Positions 1 to 9,466 are shown, counted from the stretch's first letter. The stretch: DNA of 36,169 bases from Bacteroidota bacterium (GCA_023417065.1 JAEZGH010000059.1:1-36169), one strand, 5' to 3'. Notes: a model not told the origin generated them from the sequence alone. Translations and numbers: made by a program.

Positions 1-185
1 AAAAATTTTCTCCCTCCGGCAGGTAAAATCATCAGATACCGTCCCTAACATCAGTTCGCCTGATCGCCAACGTATATCCACAATAGCCCGGTTTTCTTAT
101 CATTCTCCACTCTCCCTCCACTCTTCCTATTATGATCTTATTATCATTTGAGCAGGCAGCGGGAGTAAGAGGCAGGAGAACGGAC
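1..185. other. Left edge, no gene recognised
   Basis: I see no convincing coding frame, RNA or repeat here. The stretch lies downstream of the minus-strand DUF2480 gene and its terminator. It may hold regulatory sequence of a gene beyond the left edge. Confidence 0.4.
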
Positions 186-212
186 AATAAAAAAGGCTCC
201 AGAGGAGCCTTT
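186..212 (-). terminator. Rho-independent terminator after DUF2480 gene
   Basis: Read on the minus strand, a 9-bp stem (AAAGGCTCC / GGAGCCTTT) with a 3-nt loop is followed by a run of T. It lies about 20 nt past the stop codon of the DUF2480 gene and would end the transcript coming from tsaB. Confidence 0.8.
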
Positions 213-231
213 CAAGAAGCCTTAAAAAACA

Positions 232-747
232 TCACTGCCTGCGCTTAAAGATCGGCACTGTACTACACGGTTCACCAAACATCAGACTCGACACCACCGG
301 TTGAAGCTTGGCCGCCAACTCAAGCCAGATCGTCTCAGGCACTTCTACGTTACCGCAGCCTTTCACGACGATTTTCGCCTCCTTATAGACGGACCAGTCG
401 ACTTTCTCCAGGTTTTTGCGAAACAAGAAAGTTTCCAGCTCCTTTTCCGTACCGAAAACAGTTGTTGCGGCATATGGCTTAAGGGCTACTCCCACCAGCA
501 TATAAGCCCACGCTGGAATAATCGCATCCGCCGAGCAATACACGCCGACGTGTTTTCCCTGGTACTGCGCCCAATCATGCGACTTCACAAACTGACGGAA
601 ATCCTTCTCCCTCAGCACGAGCCCCTGGAAAAGCTGGGGACTGATATCGAGATATGCCCGTTCTCCCGGTTCGTAGTATTTCTCAAGCTCAAACGAAATC
701 AATGAGCTGGAAGCTACCCTGTTAACAATTGTTTCTTGCTGGTCCAT
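232..747 (-). CDS. DUF2480 family protein
   Basis: This 171-residue protein matches the Bacteroidota family DUF2480 as I know it: an N-terminal NRVASSSLISFELEKYY segment, the LFQGLVLREKDFR block (about residues 39-51), and a central region of the type QGKHVGVYCSADAIIPAWAY. There is no signal peptide or membrane segment, so it is probably cytoplasmic. The family has no established function. It starts at an ATG 24 nt after the tsaB stop and ends just before a clear terminator, so it is probably the last gene of the rpmH-rnpA-ctpA-tsaB run. Confidence 0.8.
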   Translation of the reverse strand: MDQQETIVNRVASSSLISFELEKYYEPGERAYLDISPQLFQGLVLREKDFRQFVKSHDWAQYQGKHVGVYCSADAIIPAWAYMLVGVALKPYAATTVFGTEKELETFLFRKNLEKVDWSVYKEAKIVVKGCGNVEVPETIWLELAAKLQPVVSSLMFGEPCSTVPIFKRRQ

Positions 748-771
748 GTGCTATAAACAGCGTTTTGAGCC

Positions 772-1470
772 TTACTTGTTCAATACACGCTCAAGTTTAG
801 TTGATTTTTTGACAAGAAACTCCTTTAGGTATAATGGTTCGAACGCCATCAGATCCTGAACTTCCCCGCGGTCGAACGAGGCTGTTGCCAATTCTCCCAA
901 ATCGCGCGCGGATGGATAGATACCATGGATAAAACTGGCGTTGGGATGCGCAATTACACCAACGCACTTTTCGGCCCCGGGTCCGAAAAAGAAAACTTTG
1001 TTTTTTGCCAGAATTTCCTCAAATGCACCAGGCTCAATAACCAGCGCCTGAACCAGACTGACCGTGTCGAGCTGTGATGTGTACAAGCTGCAGTACACCT
1101 CCATTCGCCTTGCGTCCAGCATTGGACAAAGATGTCCATCGGACACATTAAGCTTGCTGACATAAGACGCCATCACCTTGAGCGAATCGACTGCAATCAG
1201 CGGAATATTCAATGCGAGGCAGAGGCCTTTTGCGGTTGACGTTCCGATGCGCAGTCCAGTGTACGAACCCGGTCCGCCAGAGACAGCAACAGCATCCAAC
1301 GAATCCGCTTCCCAACCCAGGAGATTAAGGGCGTGTTCAATCAGCGGCGAGAGCTTGCCTGCATGAGCCTGATCCTCGTGGATCTCAGAAACGAATTTGA
1401 GATTTCCCTCCTGATGGAGAGCTACAGAACAAACTGACGTTGACGTCTCAAGGCTTAAGATTCTGCGCAT
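772..1470 (-). CDS. tsaB: tRNA threonylcarbamoyladenosine biosynthesis protein TsaB
   Basis: TsaB is the non-catalytic ASKHA-fold partner of TsaD, needed to place threonylcarbamoyl on A37 of ANN-decoding tRNAs. The 232-residue length fits the family. The N-terminal LSLETSTSVCSVAL strand and the SGGPGSYTGLRIGTSTAKGL block at about residues 64-83 are diagnostic. The C-terminal part ends in a YLKEFLVKK-like tail seen in Bacteroidota members. The gene overlaps the 3' end of the upstream S41 protease gene by 23 bp, which suggests translational coupling. The ATG start inside the protease gene gives a full-length protein. Confidence 0.93.
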   Translation of the reverse strand: MRRILSLETSTSVCSVALHQEGNLKFVSEIHEDQAHAGKLSPLIEHALNLLGWEADSLDAVAVSGGPGSYTGLRIGTSTAKGLCLALNIPLIAVDSLKVMASYVSKLNVSDGHLCPMLDARRMEVYCSLYTSQLDTVSLVQALVIEPGAFEEILAKNKVFFFGPGAEKCVGVIAHPNASFIHGIYPSARDLGELATASFDRGEVQDLMAFEPLYLKEFLVKKSTKLERVLNK

Positions 1471-3115
1471 GCGTTATAGCGAGTATTTCCTGATAGGTCG
1501 CACGATCATGCAGAATATTTTTAGCCTTTTGAACAGCGGGATCATTTTTCAAGGCCACGTCGGCCTGCCCCTCATTCAGTCCATAGTGAAATCCTATTTG
1601 TTCCTCCACAAGATGTTTTATTTCTGCACGGAAGCGCTGCAGATCATCCTGTTTTCCGGTTTCAATCTTGGTTTTCAACTGATTGAGGCTTGCCTCAATC
1701 TCAGGGTAAAATTTCTCCTGCTTTGCAGCTTCAATCAACTGCTTTGTGCTCCGCTCAAGGGGAGTTGAATACGTAAATTTGTTTTCCTTGAGGAAAGCTA
1801 TGAATTTTTCGTACTCGGCGTCAGTCAATGTGAATTTTTTCAGGTCAGGTGCTTTGGGATTCTGCTGCACATAGCGCGTTGCAAAATCAAAGATCAGTCC
1901 GGAAGATACCAGTCCACTGCTGATAGTCCCGCGATACGGCTCTTCAACTTCTACATCCGGATCGAGGCCACCGCCGTCGAGCACTTTGCGACCGTTGCGT
2001 GTAGAGTACGCTGTTTTCAAGGAATCAGCAACCTTGAGCACGGTTCCATCTGCTTTCCTGTGTGTATAGTCCAGTGCCTGTATGCAGCGACCACTTGGAA
2101 TGTGATACTTGGCCGTTGTTACTTTTAGCTGTGAATTGTATGCAAGAGGGCGGGTCGTTTGAACGAGGCCTTTTCCAAAAGTCTTTTTACCTACGAGAAC
2201 TGCGCGATCGTAATCCTGAAGGGCACCGGCAACAATCTCAGATGCAGACGCGCTGCCTTCGCTCACGAGTACTACCAGGGGTATTTCGGTGTCGACAGGA
2301 TTGTTGAGCGTGTTATAGATCTTGTTCCACTCTTTTACTTTTCCTTTTGTCGAAACAACTTCTTCGCCTTTCGGCACAAACAGGCCAACGATGTTTACGG
2401 CCTCGTGCAGAAGTCCGCCGGGATTATCGCGCAAGTCAAGAATGAGGCTGGTGGCACCATTGCTTTTGAGTGAAGAGATTGCTTCACTCACCTCACGCGC
2501 AGCTCCGGGTGTGAAGTCGTCAAGTTTCATGTAACCGACGTTATCATCAACCATTCCGAAGTAAGCGAGGTTGGTAACGCTGATCTTTTCGCGTTTTATC
2601 TTGAAAGTAAGTTCATCCTTTTCTCCTGCGCGCTTCACTTTTATTTCGACGTCTGTTTTCGGCTGTCCCTTCAAAAGTGCGCTGATTTCTGACGTTGGTC
2701 TGCCACGGACCGATTTCCCATCGACGCTGATGAGTTCGTCACCTACGCGAAGGCCCGATTTATATGCAGGGAAGTTTCGATATGGATGAGTGATAACAGC
2801 CTTTTTGTTTACAACACCGATCATGGCGCCGATTCCACCGTACTGACCGGTAGTCGTTATACGGAATGACTCTACTTCGTCTTCGGGAATGTAATCGGTA
2901 TAGGGATCGAGCGATTCGAGCATCGCGTCGATGCTTTTTCTTACGAGTTTCTGAGGTTCAATTTCGTCCACGTAATAGGTATTGACCTCTTTGAACAGGG
3001 TTGCATAGATATCGAGACTTTTAGCTATGTCGAAATACTTTTCGGCAGGGGTGAAAGCAAATGCAACAATGATGAACGAACCAATAATCAATGGCCATCT
3101 AAAACGTCTCCACAT
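1448..3115 (-). CDS. S41 family carboxyl-terminal processing peptidase
   Basis: A 555-residue C-terminal (tail-specific) protease. Residues 8-21 form one membrane segment, so the enzyme is probably anchored with its catalytic part in the periplasm. A PDZ domain spans about 88-175 (QYGGIGAMIG, GLRVGDELISVDG). The S41 peptidase core follows, with LILDLRDNPGGLL at about 224-235. The catalytic dyad is Ser290 in EGSASASE and Lys315 in KTFGKG, 25 residues apart as in Prc/CtpA. A long helical C-terminal extension (about 430-555) is usual for Bacteroidota members. It is followed by tsaB with a 23-bp overlap and preceded by rnpA with a 78-bp gap. Confidence 0.93.
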   Translation of the reverse strand: MWRRFRWPLIIGSFIIVAFAFTPAEKYFDIAKSLDIYATLFKEVNTYYVDEIEPQKLVRKSIDAMLESLDPYTDYIPEDEVESFRITTTGQYGGIGAMIGVVNKKAVITHPYRNFPAYKSGLRVGDELISVDGKSVRGRPTSEISALLKGQPKTDVEIKVKRAGEKDELTFKIKREKISVTNLAYFGMVDDNVGYMKLDDFTPGAAREVSEAISSLKSNGATSLILDLRDNPGGLLHEAVNIVGLFVPKGEEVVSTKGKVKEWNKIYNTLNNPVDTEIPLVVLVSEGSASASEIVAGALQDYDRAVLVGKKTFGKGLVQTTRPLAYNSQLKVTTAKYHIPSGRCIQALDYTHRKADGTVLKVADSLKTAYSTRNGRKVLDGGGLDPDVEVEEPYRGTISSGLVSSGLIFDFATRYVQQNPKAPDLKKFTLTDAEYEKFIAFLKENKFTYSTPLERSTKQLIEAAKQEKFYPEIEASLNQLKTKIETGKQDDLQRFRAEIKHLVEEQIGFHYGLNEGQADVALKNDPAVQKAKNILHDRATYQEILAITHAQNLKP

Positions 3116-3193
3116 ATCAAACCTGGTTTTGGGGTTCTTAAAAATGAACTGGAAGAAAAAAATCCTGATAGTAAATATAATCCAAAGGGACTA

Positions 3194-3574
3194 TCATTTT
3201 CCAGCTTTACCTTCTGCGAGGCGCGAGAGCTTGCGCAGGGCATGTAACATTTTCTCAGAAATTTCCTGACTCGGGAGGATTTCTTTATGTACGTAGACGA
3301 AACCTATTTTCAATCCCGGAGCGGGCGGTAGGTTATATTTATTCAATCGATATGCTTCACGGATGCGGCGTTTGATGAGATTTCGATCCGGAGCTGTCTT
3401 GAAATTTTTCTTGGAAACGGATATCAGCACCTGATGGGGGCCAGTAGCATCGGCTGATTGCGTAAAAACGATCTTGAAGGGGAACAAATAAAAAGAGGAA
3501 CCCTTTTTGAAGAGTTCCTGAATATCTTTTTCGCTACTGAGACGTTCTTCCTTCGAAAATGTAAACTTCCCCAT
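3194..3574 (-). CDS. rnpA: Ribonuclease P protein component
   Basis: RnpA binds the RNase P RNA and helps it remove 5' leaders of tRNA precursors. The 126-residue protein has the start FTFSKEERLSSEKDIQELF and the RNR-like signature PDRNLIKRRIREAYRLNK at about residues 62-79. It is rich in basic residues. It follows rpmH by 50 bp in the conserved rpmH-rnpA order. No yidD is present between it and the next gene. Confidence 0.95.
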   Translation of the reverse strand: MGKFTFSKEERLSSEKDIQELFKKGSSFYLFPFKIVFTQSADATGPHQVLISVSKKNFKTAPDRNLIKRRIREAYRLNKYNLPPAPGLKIGFVYVHKEILPSQEISEKMLHALRKLSRLAEGKAGK

Positions 3575-3624
3575 GAGAATGAATTATCCCATTCTGCAGG
3601 GCGTTGCTTACCTCCGCAGGCGGG

Positions 3625-3786
3625 TTATTTATGCTTCAGCGTCTTTTCGTCTGAAACTGTAAGTTTTTTGCGCCCTTTTCTTCTTCTTGAAGCAAGCACT
3701 CTGCGGCCGTTGGCTGACGCCATCCGTTCACGGAAGCCATGCTTGTTCTTTCTTTTCCTGCGCGAAGGTTGATATGTACGTTTCAT
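3625..3786 (-). CDS. rpmH: 50S ribosomal protein L34
   Basis: A 53-codon reading frame, translated by hand from the ATG at 3786. It starts MKRTYQPSRRKRKNKHGFR and continues with ERMASANGRRVLASRRRKG, the invariant L34 sequence. A short C-terminal tail (KLTVSDEKTLKHK) follows, a little longer than the 44-46 residues of many L34 proteins. It is the first gene of the rpmH-rnpA pair and has a candidate promoter about 35 nt upstream. Confidence 0.97.
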   Translation of the reverse strand: MKRTYQPSRRKRKNKHGFRERMASANGRRVLASRRRKGRKKLTVSDEKTLKHK

Positions 3787-3819
3787 TTCTTATCCGTTTA
3801 GCCTAAAAATTTAGGGCTG

Positions 3820-3850
3820 CAAAGATGATCATGATTTCTTTAAATTACAA
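3820..3850 (-). promoter_or_regulatory. Candidate Bacteroidota-type promoter of rpmH
   Basis: On the minus strand there is a TTG, 20 nt of spacer, then CATCTTTG, which matches the Bacteroidota -7 consensus TAnnTTTG at all but the first position. The predicted start of transcription leaves a leader of about 25 nt before the rpmH ATG. This is a motif match only. Confidence 0.45.
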
Positions 3851-3905
3851 GCAGATCGGCTGACTTTCCGAAAAATCCTCAAAATCACTCTAAAAACCCA
3901 CTATT

Positions 3906-4901
3906 TCATTGTGTCAAGTCTTTCAAAACCTTGGTAACCTGGTCAGGAGTTAACCTTGGTCCAAACTGGGCAACCACCCGTGATGACGCGAGGGAAGCCA
4001 GTTTTCCCGCCTCAGCGAAGCTGTGATCATGCGTTATTCCGTATAAAAAGGCACCGGAAAACATATCTCCCGCACCATTTGTATCGACGGCACGAACGCT
4101 GTAGGGCTCGATGCTGATAAACGTATCGCCGTCATAGATCAGCGCACCGTTAGCCCCCAGGGTTATCACAAATCTTTTGGCTACTTCCCGGAGCTTGACG
4201 CGTGCTGCCGCGATCGAATCAGTACCGGTGAAAATCATCGCTTCTTCCTCGTTGCAGAAAAGCAAGTCGACACTCGCTCCGACGATCTCATTCATCTGAG
4301 CCGAGAAGTATTTTACCATGCTGGGATCGGAGAAGGTGAGTGCAACGTCGATTTTGTTGCGTTCTGCGATGCGTTTGGTTTCCTTCATCGCGTCGAGGCC
4401 CTTCGGACTGGCAACGAGGTATCCTTCAAGGTATACGTACCGGGATTCGACAATCGCCTGTTCATCGAGATACTCTGGTGCCATGAACGAGCTCACGCCG
4501 AGAAATGTATTCATAGTGCGGTGTGCATCCGGCGTTGTCATTACCAGACAACGGCCCGTATGACCCGAAGGACACGTTTCGAATTTTACGTTCGTATCTA
4601 CACCGTTTCTCTTGAGATCTTCCAGGAAGAATTTTCCAAGTTCGTCGTGCGCTACAACGAAGGAATAATACGCCTTTCCACCGAATTGACTAAGTCCTAC
4701 GACCGTGTTGCCGGCCGAGCCACCACCCGACATACGACTTTTCTTCATGTCGATCGCCTTCATCAACTCGAGCTGACGGCGTTCGTCCACAAGCGTCATT
4801 ACACCTTTTTCGATGTTGTTCGCCTCGAAAAAATCGTTGTCAACCTCCGTCACAATGTCCACAATGGCATTCCCGATGCCGTACACGTCGTACTTCTTCA
4901 T
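3906..4901 (-). CDS. PfkB family carbohydrate kinase, adenosine kinase-like
   Basis: A 331-residue ribokinase-fold enzyme. Visible are the YGIGNAIVDIVTEVD start, the SGGGSAGN glycine-rich substrate-binding turn (58-65) and the PfkB signature DTNGAGDMFSGAFLYG (273 on) with Asp279 as catalytic base. Bacteroidota proteins of this type are usually annotated as adenosine kinase, which makes AMP from adenosine and ATP, but other nucleoside or sugar substrates cannot be excluded from sequence alone. It has no signal peptide. It stands 119 bp from rpmH and about 50 bp downstream of the glycerophosphodiesterase gene, on the same strand. Confidence 0.85.
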   Translation of the reverse strand: MKKYDVYGIGNAIVDIVTEVDNDFFEANNIEKGVMTLVDERRQLELMKAIDMKKSRMSGGGSAGNTVVGLSQFGGKAYYSFVVAHDELGKFFLEDLKRNGVDTNVKFETCPSGHTGRCLVMTTPDAHRTMNTFLGVSSFMAPEYLDEQAIVESRYVYLEGYLVASPKGLDAMKETKRIAERNKIDVALTFSDPSMVKYFSAQMNEIVGASVDLLFCNEEEAMIFTGTDSIAAARVKLREVAKRFVITLGANGALIYDGDTFISIEPYSVRAVDTNGAGDMFSGAFLYGITHDHSFAEAGKLASLASSRVVAQFGPRLTPDQVTKVLKDLTQ

Positions 4902-4952
4902 TATTTGAAATTTGGCAGCAATGATAGTAAAAACCGGGGACTGGCGAGGAAA

Positions 4953-5855
4953 TTATTTGCGCTGAATGTTAAGCGTCATCTTGTACTTGCGCGCCCGGTC
5001 AGGGTAATCTGTGATAAATCCATCCACACCCATTCCCTTGAATACCAGCATCTCGCTCTCTTCATTAACGGTCCAGGGAATGACGCGAATCTTGAGTTTG
5101 CGAAGGTAAGCCACCTTCTCGCCGTTCAGTAACTTGTAGTACGGACTGTATATCGCGGGTTTGAATCCAAGATTGGCCAGATTCTGGTCAATGGATTCAT
5201 CATTGTCTACCAGTACTGCAACACGAACTTCAGGATACGTTTTGTGCCAGTATTTCAGCACGCGAAAATCAAATGATTGAATAACGACTCTTTCCAGAGG
5301 AAGATACTGGTCAACAAGCTCATAAACGAGGTCAGAGAATTCCTTGACAGATGGATGGAATTTGCCATCTCCTTCCGGAGAACTCTTGATTTCAATGTTA
5401 TAGTCTACTTCGTAGAGAGAATAATTCCTGATGTGATTTTCAACGGCAACGATGACGTCACTCAGCAGCGGCTTACTAACCTTGAATTTCTCCTGCTTTG
5501 GGAATTGCGTGTTAACCTTTGACCCGCAGTCAAAAGCAGCAACTTCCTCGTAATTGAGGTTGTATATATTGAATTTTGAATGGTTGTCTTTGATAGGTTT
5601 TCCTTCGGGGTCGAGGCATATATCGGCTGAGATCCAGGGCTCGTGCGAGACGACGACCTTCTTGTCTTTTGAAATCACCACATCAAGTTCAATGGTGGTA
5701 ACGCCAAGGTCGAGCGCGCGCAGGAAGGCCGGGATTGAATTCTCAGGCAATATTCCTCTTGCACCCCGGTGTCCCTGAATATCAAACTTGGGAATATACT
5801 GACCCGACAGATTCAAGGACAAGAAAACCAGACCGAGAAGCGCCCATACTTTCAT
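4953..5855 (-). CDS. Glycerophosphodiester phosphodiesterase
   Basis: A 300-residue GDPD TIM-barrel enzyme that hydrolyses glycerophosphodiesters to glycerol 3-phosphate and an alcohol. Residues 1-18 form a signal peptide, so it is exported to the periplasm. The catalytic region is clear: QGHRGARGILPENS with His29, Arg30 and Glu38; TTIELDVV with the metal ligands Glu56 and Asp58; and SHEPW with His71. The C-terminal VDGFITDYPDRA is the usual end of the barrel. It could serve phosphate or glycerol scavenging. No pho genes are nearby. Confidence 0.92.
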   Translation of the reverse strand: MKVWALLGLVFLSLNLSGQYIPKFDIQGHRGARGILPENSIPAFLRALDLGVTTIELDVVISKDKKVVVSHEPWISADICLDPEGKPIKDNHSKFNIYNLNYEEVAAFDCGSKVNTQFPKQEKFKVSKPLLSDVIVAVENHIRNYSLYEVDYNIEIKSSPEGDGKFHPSVKEFSDLVYELVDQYLPLERVVIQSFDFRVLKYWHKTYPEVRVAVLVDNDESIDQNLANLGFKPAIYSPYYKLLNGEKVAYLRKLKIRVIPWTVNEESEMLVFKGMGVDGFITDYPDRARKYKMTLNIQRK

Positions 5856-5921
5856 TTCACGAAGATAAACAGCGGAACAATAACTTTCATTTCCTGAACA
5901 ATTATTGTTCCGTTCCTGCGA

Positions 5922-8711
5922 TCATCTCATGATACGGATCATATTTCCACCTGCAGGCCGCGCACCAAGAGGGTTTAACTGCTTGTTCAGCGCGTATGTG
6001 AAACTAACCATAAAGTATCGTCCAAGGTTGTTTGATCGCTGTCGTTCAAAGTAGTTCAGCGTAGCCACCTGCGAATACCCGACATTCCGGTTGAGGAGAT
6101 TATGCACACCGAACTTCAACTCTCCGCTTCTTGCCTTGAGCATGAAGGCCGACAGCGACGCGTTCAGAAGAGGAACTTCCTGGCGATAGTCCGTGGTCCT
6201 GTTATTGTAAACGAGAAATTCAAAGCCGCCGCTCAGCCGCAGCCGCTTCAGGAAATTCAGGTTGGCTTCGGCGTTGTACGTGTTGTTGAAGAACAGCTGG
6301 TCCCGCTCGCGATCAGAATCATAGACCGCAGATTGCCGGGAGATGTCCGCGTCCAGGCTGAGATCAAAGACGTCGTTGTATCTGAAGTCATAACGAAATC
6401 TTCCGCCGAGAGTAGATTGTACGGTTTGGGTTTCTATGTCATTGACCACAACTGTGCCCTGCTGACCCCGTGCGTTCGCTGAAACACTGATACGGCTTTT
6501 GATCACATTGATGGGCATCCCAAAAGAAAGGTTTCCTAAAATGCTTTTATTCTCGCGAACGTTCACCGGCTGGGAAAGCCTAACTCCTTCTTCAGAAAAA
6601 GATTGTGCTACCGTGATGGCGTTGTCCGTGAGGCTGGCCTGTACAAATCCAAACAAAGAAATGAACGAGGCTGGATTGAACGATGAGAAGTTCACTCTCA
6701 CGTTCTGACTATACGCCGGCCTCAGGTCGGGATTACCGACGTACAAGTTCAGCGGATCACTGTTGTCTACGACGGGCTGAAGTTGTTGTATCGTCGGCTC
6801 CTGAACGCTGGTTTCGTAATCCAGACTGATCCGGCGCGCTGTCGTAAATTCATAATTGAATCGCAGAACCGGTAGAAAGTTCTGATAGTTTTTCCGGATG
6901 TCGGCCTGGGGTAGTTCAAGAATGCCCTTAAGATAAGTTTGCTGAACACTTCCGCCTACCGTCAGGTTGTACTGACTCCGGTTCATGCGAAAATTCAGGC
7001 CGCCTCTGTGATATTGATAAACACTTGAATATTGTGTGCTCAACTGATCGTTCAGGTTAGATTCATTTTCCACCACATCAAACACGAGCCGCGACATGTC
7101 GTTTTGGTTCTCCCTGAAGTTATAGTTTAGTTCGAGATACTTCCGGCCGCCGAGAGGTTCCGTGTACGACAAGTTCCCGCCCCACGAAAGATTCTGAATC
7201 GCCTGCTCACTTCGTTGAAGAATAGGAGTGCCCTGAACTTCACCACCCCTGGTAACGAGGGCATCGAGCGTTCCCAGCCTGTCATTGTCCGAGTAATTGA
7301 AGAGCAGGTTCGTTGACAACGTCCGCCCCTTCTTTGCAAACCGATGACGCCAAAGAAGATTGGTGTTTAATGCCGTGTTGGTTCCATCGGAAATTGTGCG
7401 GCGACTACTTTCACTCATCGTTTGTTCATTTATCACTGTTTCACTCTCACTGTGCTGTTCCATCGACGTTGTGTTCAAAGAAAACGATGTGGTCAGTTTG
7501 AGGGAGTTCAGCGAGTCTATTTTATGATCCAGTTCGGTGTTGACTCTGTGATTGTGATTAGTGCTAAGCTGGCGTGAATTTTCATTCAGAATGTTTTCGC
7601 TGTTGTCGGGAAGGTAGTTGATACGCTGCAAATCGGACCTGATATTACCCCTCAGCTGATTATAGAAATAGCTGGCATTGAGATCGGTTTTCCGATTGAA
7701 CGTGTTATTGAAGTTGACACCGCCTGCATAGGCAGAAAGCAGCCCCTGGTTTCTGTTTCCAAAAGACATCGGCACGCCGCTCTGATTGTTGCCATTAAAC
7801 TGCATCCTGAACGTTCCGCCCTGTCCGGACATCATTCGTTGAGCACCTCCGGTAAAATTGAGATACTCCTCCATTCCGAAGCCCTGCTGATTGACGTTGT
7901 TAGCCATCCCGAGGAAAGAGATTTGCCTTTGCTTCTGGAAACGGTTAATATTTGCCTTGGCCTGAAAGCGATCCTGATCACCAACGCCGGCCATCAGACT
8001 GCCGAAGGCCCCTTTGCGTTTTTCTTCCTTAAGCTCAAGGTTGATAGTTTTTTCCCGCTGGCCATCGTCGATGCCTGTAAACACCGCCTGATCAGATTTC
8101 TTATCGAAAATCTGAACTTTGTCGATCGCGTCAGCCGGAAGGTTTCTTGTCGCTATTTTGGGATCTGTCCCAAAGAAAGTCTTTCCATCGATAGTCACTC
8201 TTCGCACTTCCTGACCTTGAGCACGTATAGTGCCGTCGTTGTCGACTTCAACACCCGGAAGGCGCTTGAGCAAATCCTCCACAAGTGCATTCTCCTGCGT
8301 CTTGAATGAACCCGCGTTAAACTCAATAGTATCTTTTTTAATGGTGACGGGTGCGCGCTCGGCGGTGATCATCACCTCGTCAAGTTCGTTGGTAACTCCT
8401 TCAAGCACGATCGCGCCTACATTGAAGTCTCCGCTGGTATTGGTTAAGTCAAGGCGCTGCATGTGAGGTTTGTACCCCACGTAGGTAACCTTGAGCAGGT
8501 ACTGCTGCTTTGATACGTTCCTGATTTCAAATGATCCGTCGGTGGTGGATGCTGCAAAATTCACCAACGCCGAATCCTTTGCATTCAGGAGAAGCACTGT
8601 AGCTGAAGGCAGTGGCGCATTGACGGAATCTTTCAGCAGACCCCGCACTGTAATTTTTTGCGCATGGGCAACTACGGGAAGACTCAAAAGCAGGAAAAAA
8701 ATATACTTCAT
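5922..8711 (-). CDS. Outer membrane beta-barrel protein with carboxypeptidase-like regulatory domain
   Basis: A 929-residue exported protein. A signal peptide (1-17) is followed by a CarboxypepD_reg-like Ig domain (about 20-110), a TonB plug-like region (about 125-230, with LVEDLLKRLPGVEVD and DAIDKVQIFDKKSD) and a long beta-barrel with many alternating strands up to the C-terminus. The layout is that of the OMP_b-brl_3 family, TonB-receptor-like barrels that often lack an obvious TonB box. A Met/Gly-rich stretch lies at about 280-320. The substrate is unknown. It follows the GLPGLI gene by 11 bp and is surely cotranscribed. The divergent two-component operon may control it. Confidence 0.85.
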   Translation of the reverse strand: MKYIFFLLLSLPVVAHAQKITVRGLLKDSVNAPLPSATVLLLNAKDSALVNFAASTTDGSFEIRNVSKQQYLLKVTYVGYKPHMQRLDLTNTSGDFNVGAIVLEGVTNELDEVMITAERAPVTIKKDTIEFNAGSFKTQENALVEDLLKRLPGVEVDNDGTIRAQGQEVRRVTIDGKTFFGTDPKIATRNLPADAIDKVQIFDKKSDQAVFTGIDDGQREKTINLELKEEKRKGAFGSLMAGVGDQDRFQAKANINRFQKQRQISFLGMANNVNQQGFGMEEYLNFTGGAQRMMSGQGGTFRMQFNGNNQSGVPMSFGNRNQGLLSAYAGGVNFNNTFNRKTDLNASYFYNQLRGNIRSDLQRINYLPDNSENILNENSRQLSTNHNHRVNTELDHKIDSLNSLKLTTSFSLNTTSMEQHSESETVINEQTMSESSRRTISDGTNTALNTNLLWRHRFAKKGRTLSTNLLFNYSDNDRLGTLDALVTRGGEVQGTPILQRSEQAIQNLSWGGNLSYTEPLGGRKYLELNYNFRENQNDMSRLVFDVVENESNLNDQLSTQYSSVYQYHRGGLNFRMNRSQYNLTVGGSVQQTYLKGILELPQADIRKNYQNFLPVLRFNYEFTTARRISLDYETSVQEPTIQQLQPVVDNSDPLNLYVGNPDLRPAYSQNVRVNFSSFNPASFISLFGFVQASLTDNAITVAQSFSEEGVRLSQPVNVRENKSILGNLSFGMPINVIKSRISVSANARGQQGTVVVNDIETQTVQSTLGGRFRYDFRYNDVFDLSLDADISRQSAVYDSDRERDQLFFNNTYNAEANLNFLKRLRLSGGFEFLVYNNRTTDYRQEVPLLNASLSAFMLKARSGELKFGVHNLLNRNVGYSQVATLNYFERQRSNNLGRYFMVSFTYALNKQLNPLGARPAGGNMIRIMR

Positions 8712-8722
8712 GAAGCTGATGG

Positions 8723-9466
8723 TTAATTTCTGATGATCATCCGGCCACCCTGTGAATTTACCCGCTTCATTTGTTCTTCCATAAGAACGCGGAATTCGCG
8801 TTCAGTAATTTCTTCACCCGAAGAAGGTACTTTCAAGTCGTTTTTCTTCAGGGGCTTAAAGGACAACTCCACGGCCGTAATCATTCTTTCTCCGTCGTTG
8901 ATATCCACCTGCAATACAGTTCCCGGTAAGGTGTTGTACGTTTCGGGACCGATAAAAGGTTTGAGTTTGTCGGTATACCATACCACGATGTTCTGCTTTC
9001 GCTCTTCATTGAAGTAAGAGGCCTGCCGGCATTCATACCCTTGTATCACCTTTTTTCCGTCGAGCATCTTCCAGGGTAGGATTGAAAGACTGTCAACGAT
9101 AAGGTACTTTTTTCCCATGAACTCCTGTGCTCGCAGTTTTCTTCCGCTTTCGCTATTGACGTAGTACTCTACGTTTGGTCTTCGAAACCGCATGACCATG
9201 CCCCCGCCCTGGGCCGTAATTTCGTCATCACCCTCGTCTTCCACGGGTTTATAAATTGACTCAGGACCACGGAAGGCGAGCTTATGTTGCGACACATTGA
9301 ACTCGGGAACCATATCCTTCAAGTCTTTGCGGTCTGGCGGCAACGTGCGATGCACATTCACCTTAGCCTCATATACGATTGTCCCCTCTTCCGGAAGTTG
9401 CCACTTTACAGCCTGTATTGCGATGGAGCAAACGAGGACGCCAAAGATTAGAGAGACCTTTTTCAT
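8723..9466 (-). CDS. GLPGLI family protein
   Basis: A 247-residue secreted protein with an N-terminal signal segment (about 1-19). Near residues 177-186 it has the family motif in the form GPETYNTLPGTVL; the family takes its name from this place. The middle YLIVDSL, GYECRQASY and VVWYTDKLKPFIGP segments are also family-typical. The function of the family is not known. GLPGLI genes in Bacteroidota often precede a TonB-receptor-like barrel gene, exactly as here (11-bp gap). Confidence 0.85.
   Translation of the reverse strand: MKKVSLIFGVLVCSIAIQAVKWQLPEEGTIVYEAKVNVHRTLPPDRKDLKDMVPEFNVSQHKLAFRGPESIYKPVEDEGDDEITAQGGGMVMRFRRPNVEYYVNSESGRKLRAQEFMGKKYLIVDSLSILPWKMLDGKKVIQGYECRQASYFNEERKQNIVVWYTDKLKPFIGPETYNTLPGTVLQVDINDGERMITAVELSFKPLKKNDLKVPSSGEEITEREFRVLMEEQMKRVNSQGGRMIIRN

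Noticed and set aside
301..705. 134-codon open frame on the plus strand
   Set aside because: It mirrors the DUF2480 gene, whose protein is conserved; the plus frame has no recognisable sequence.
4521..5132. 203-codon open frame on the plus strand
   Set aside because: It is antisense to the adenosine kinase-like gene and the end of the glycerophosphodiesterase gene, with low-complexity content and no family motif.
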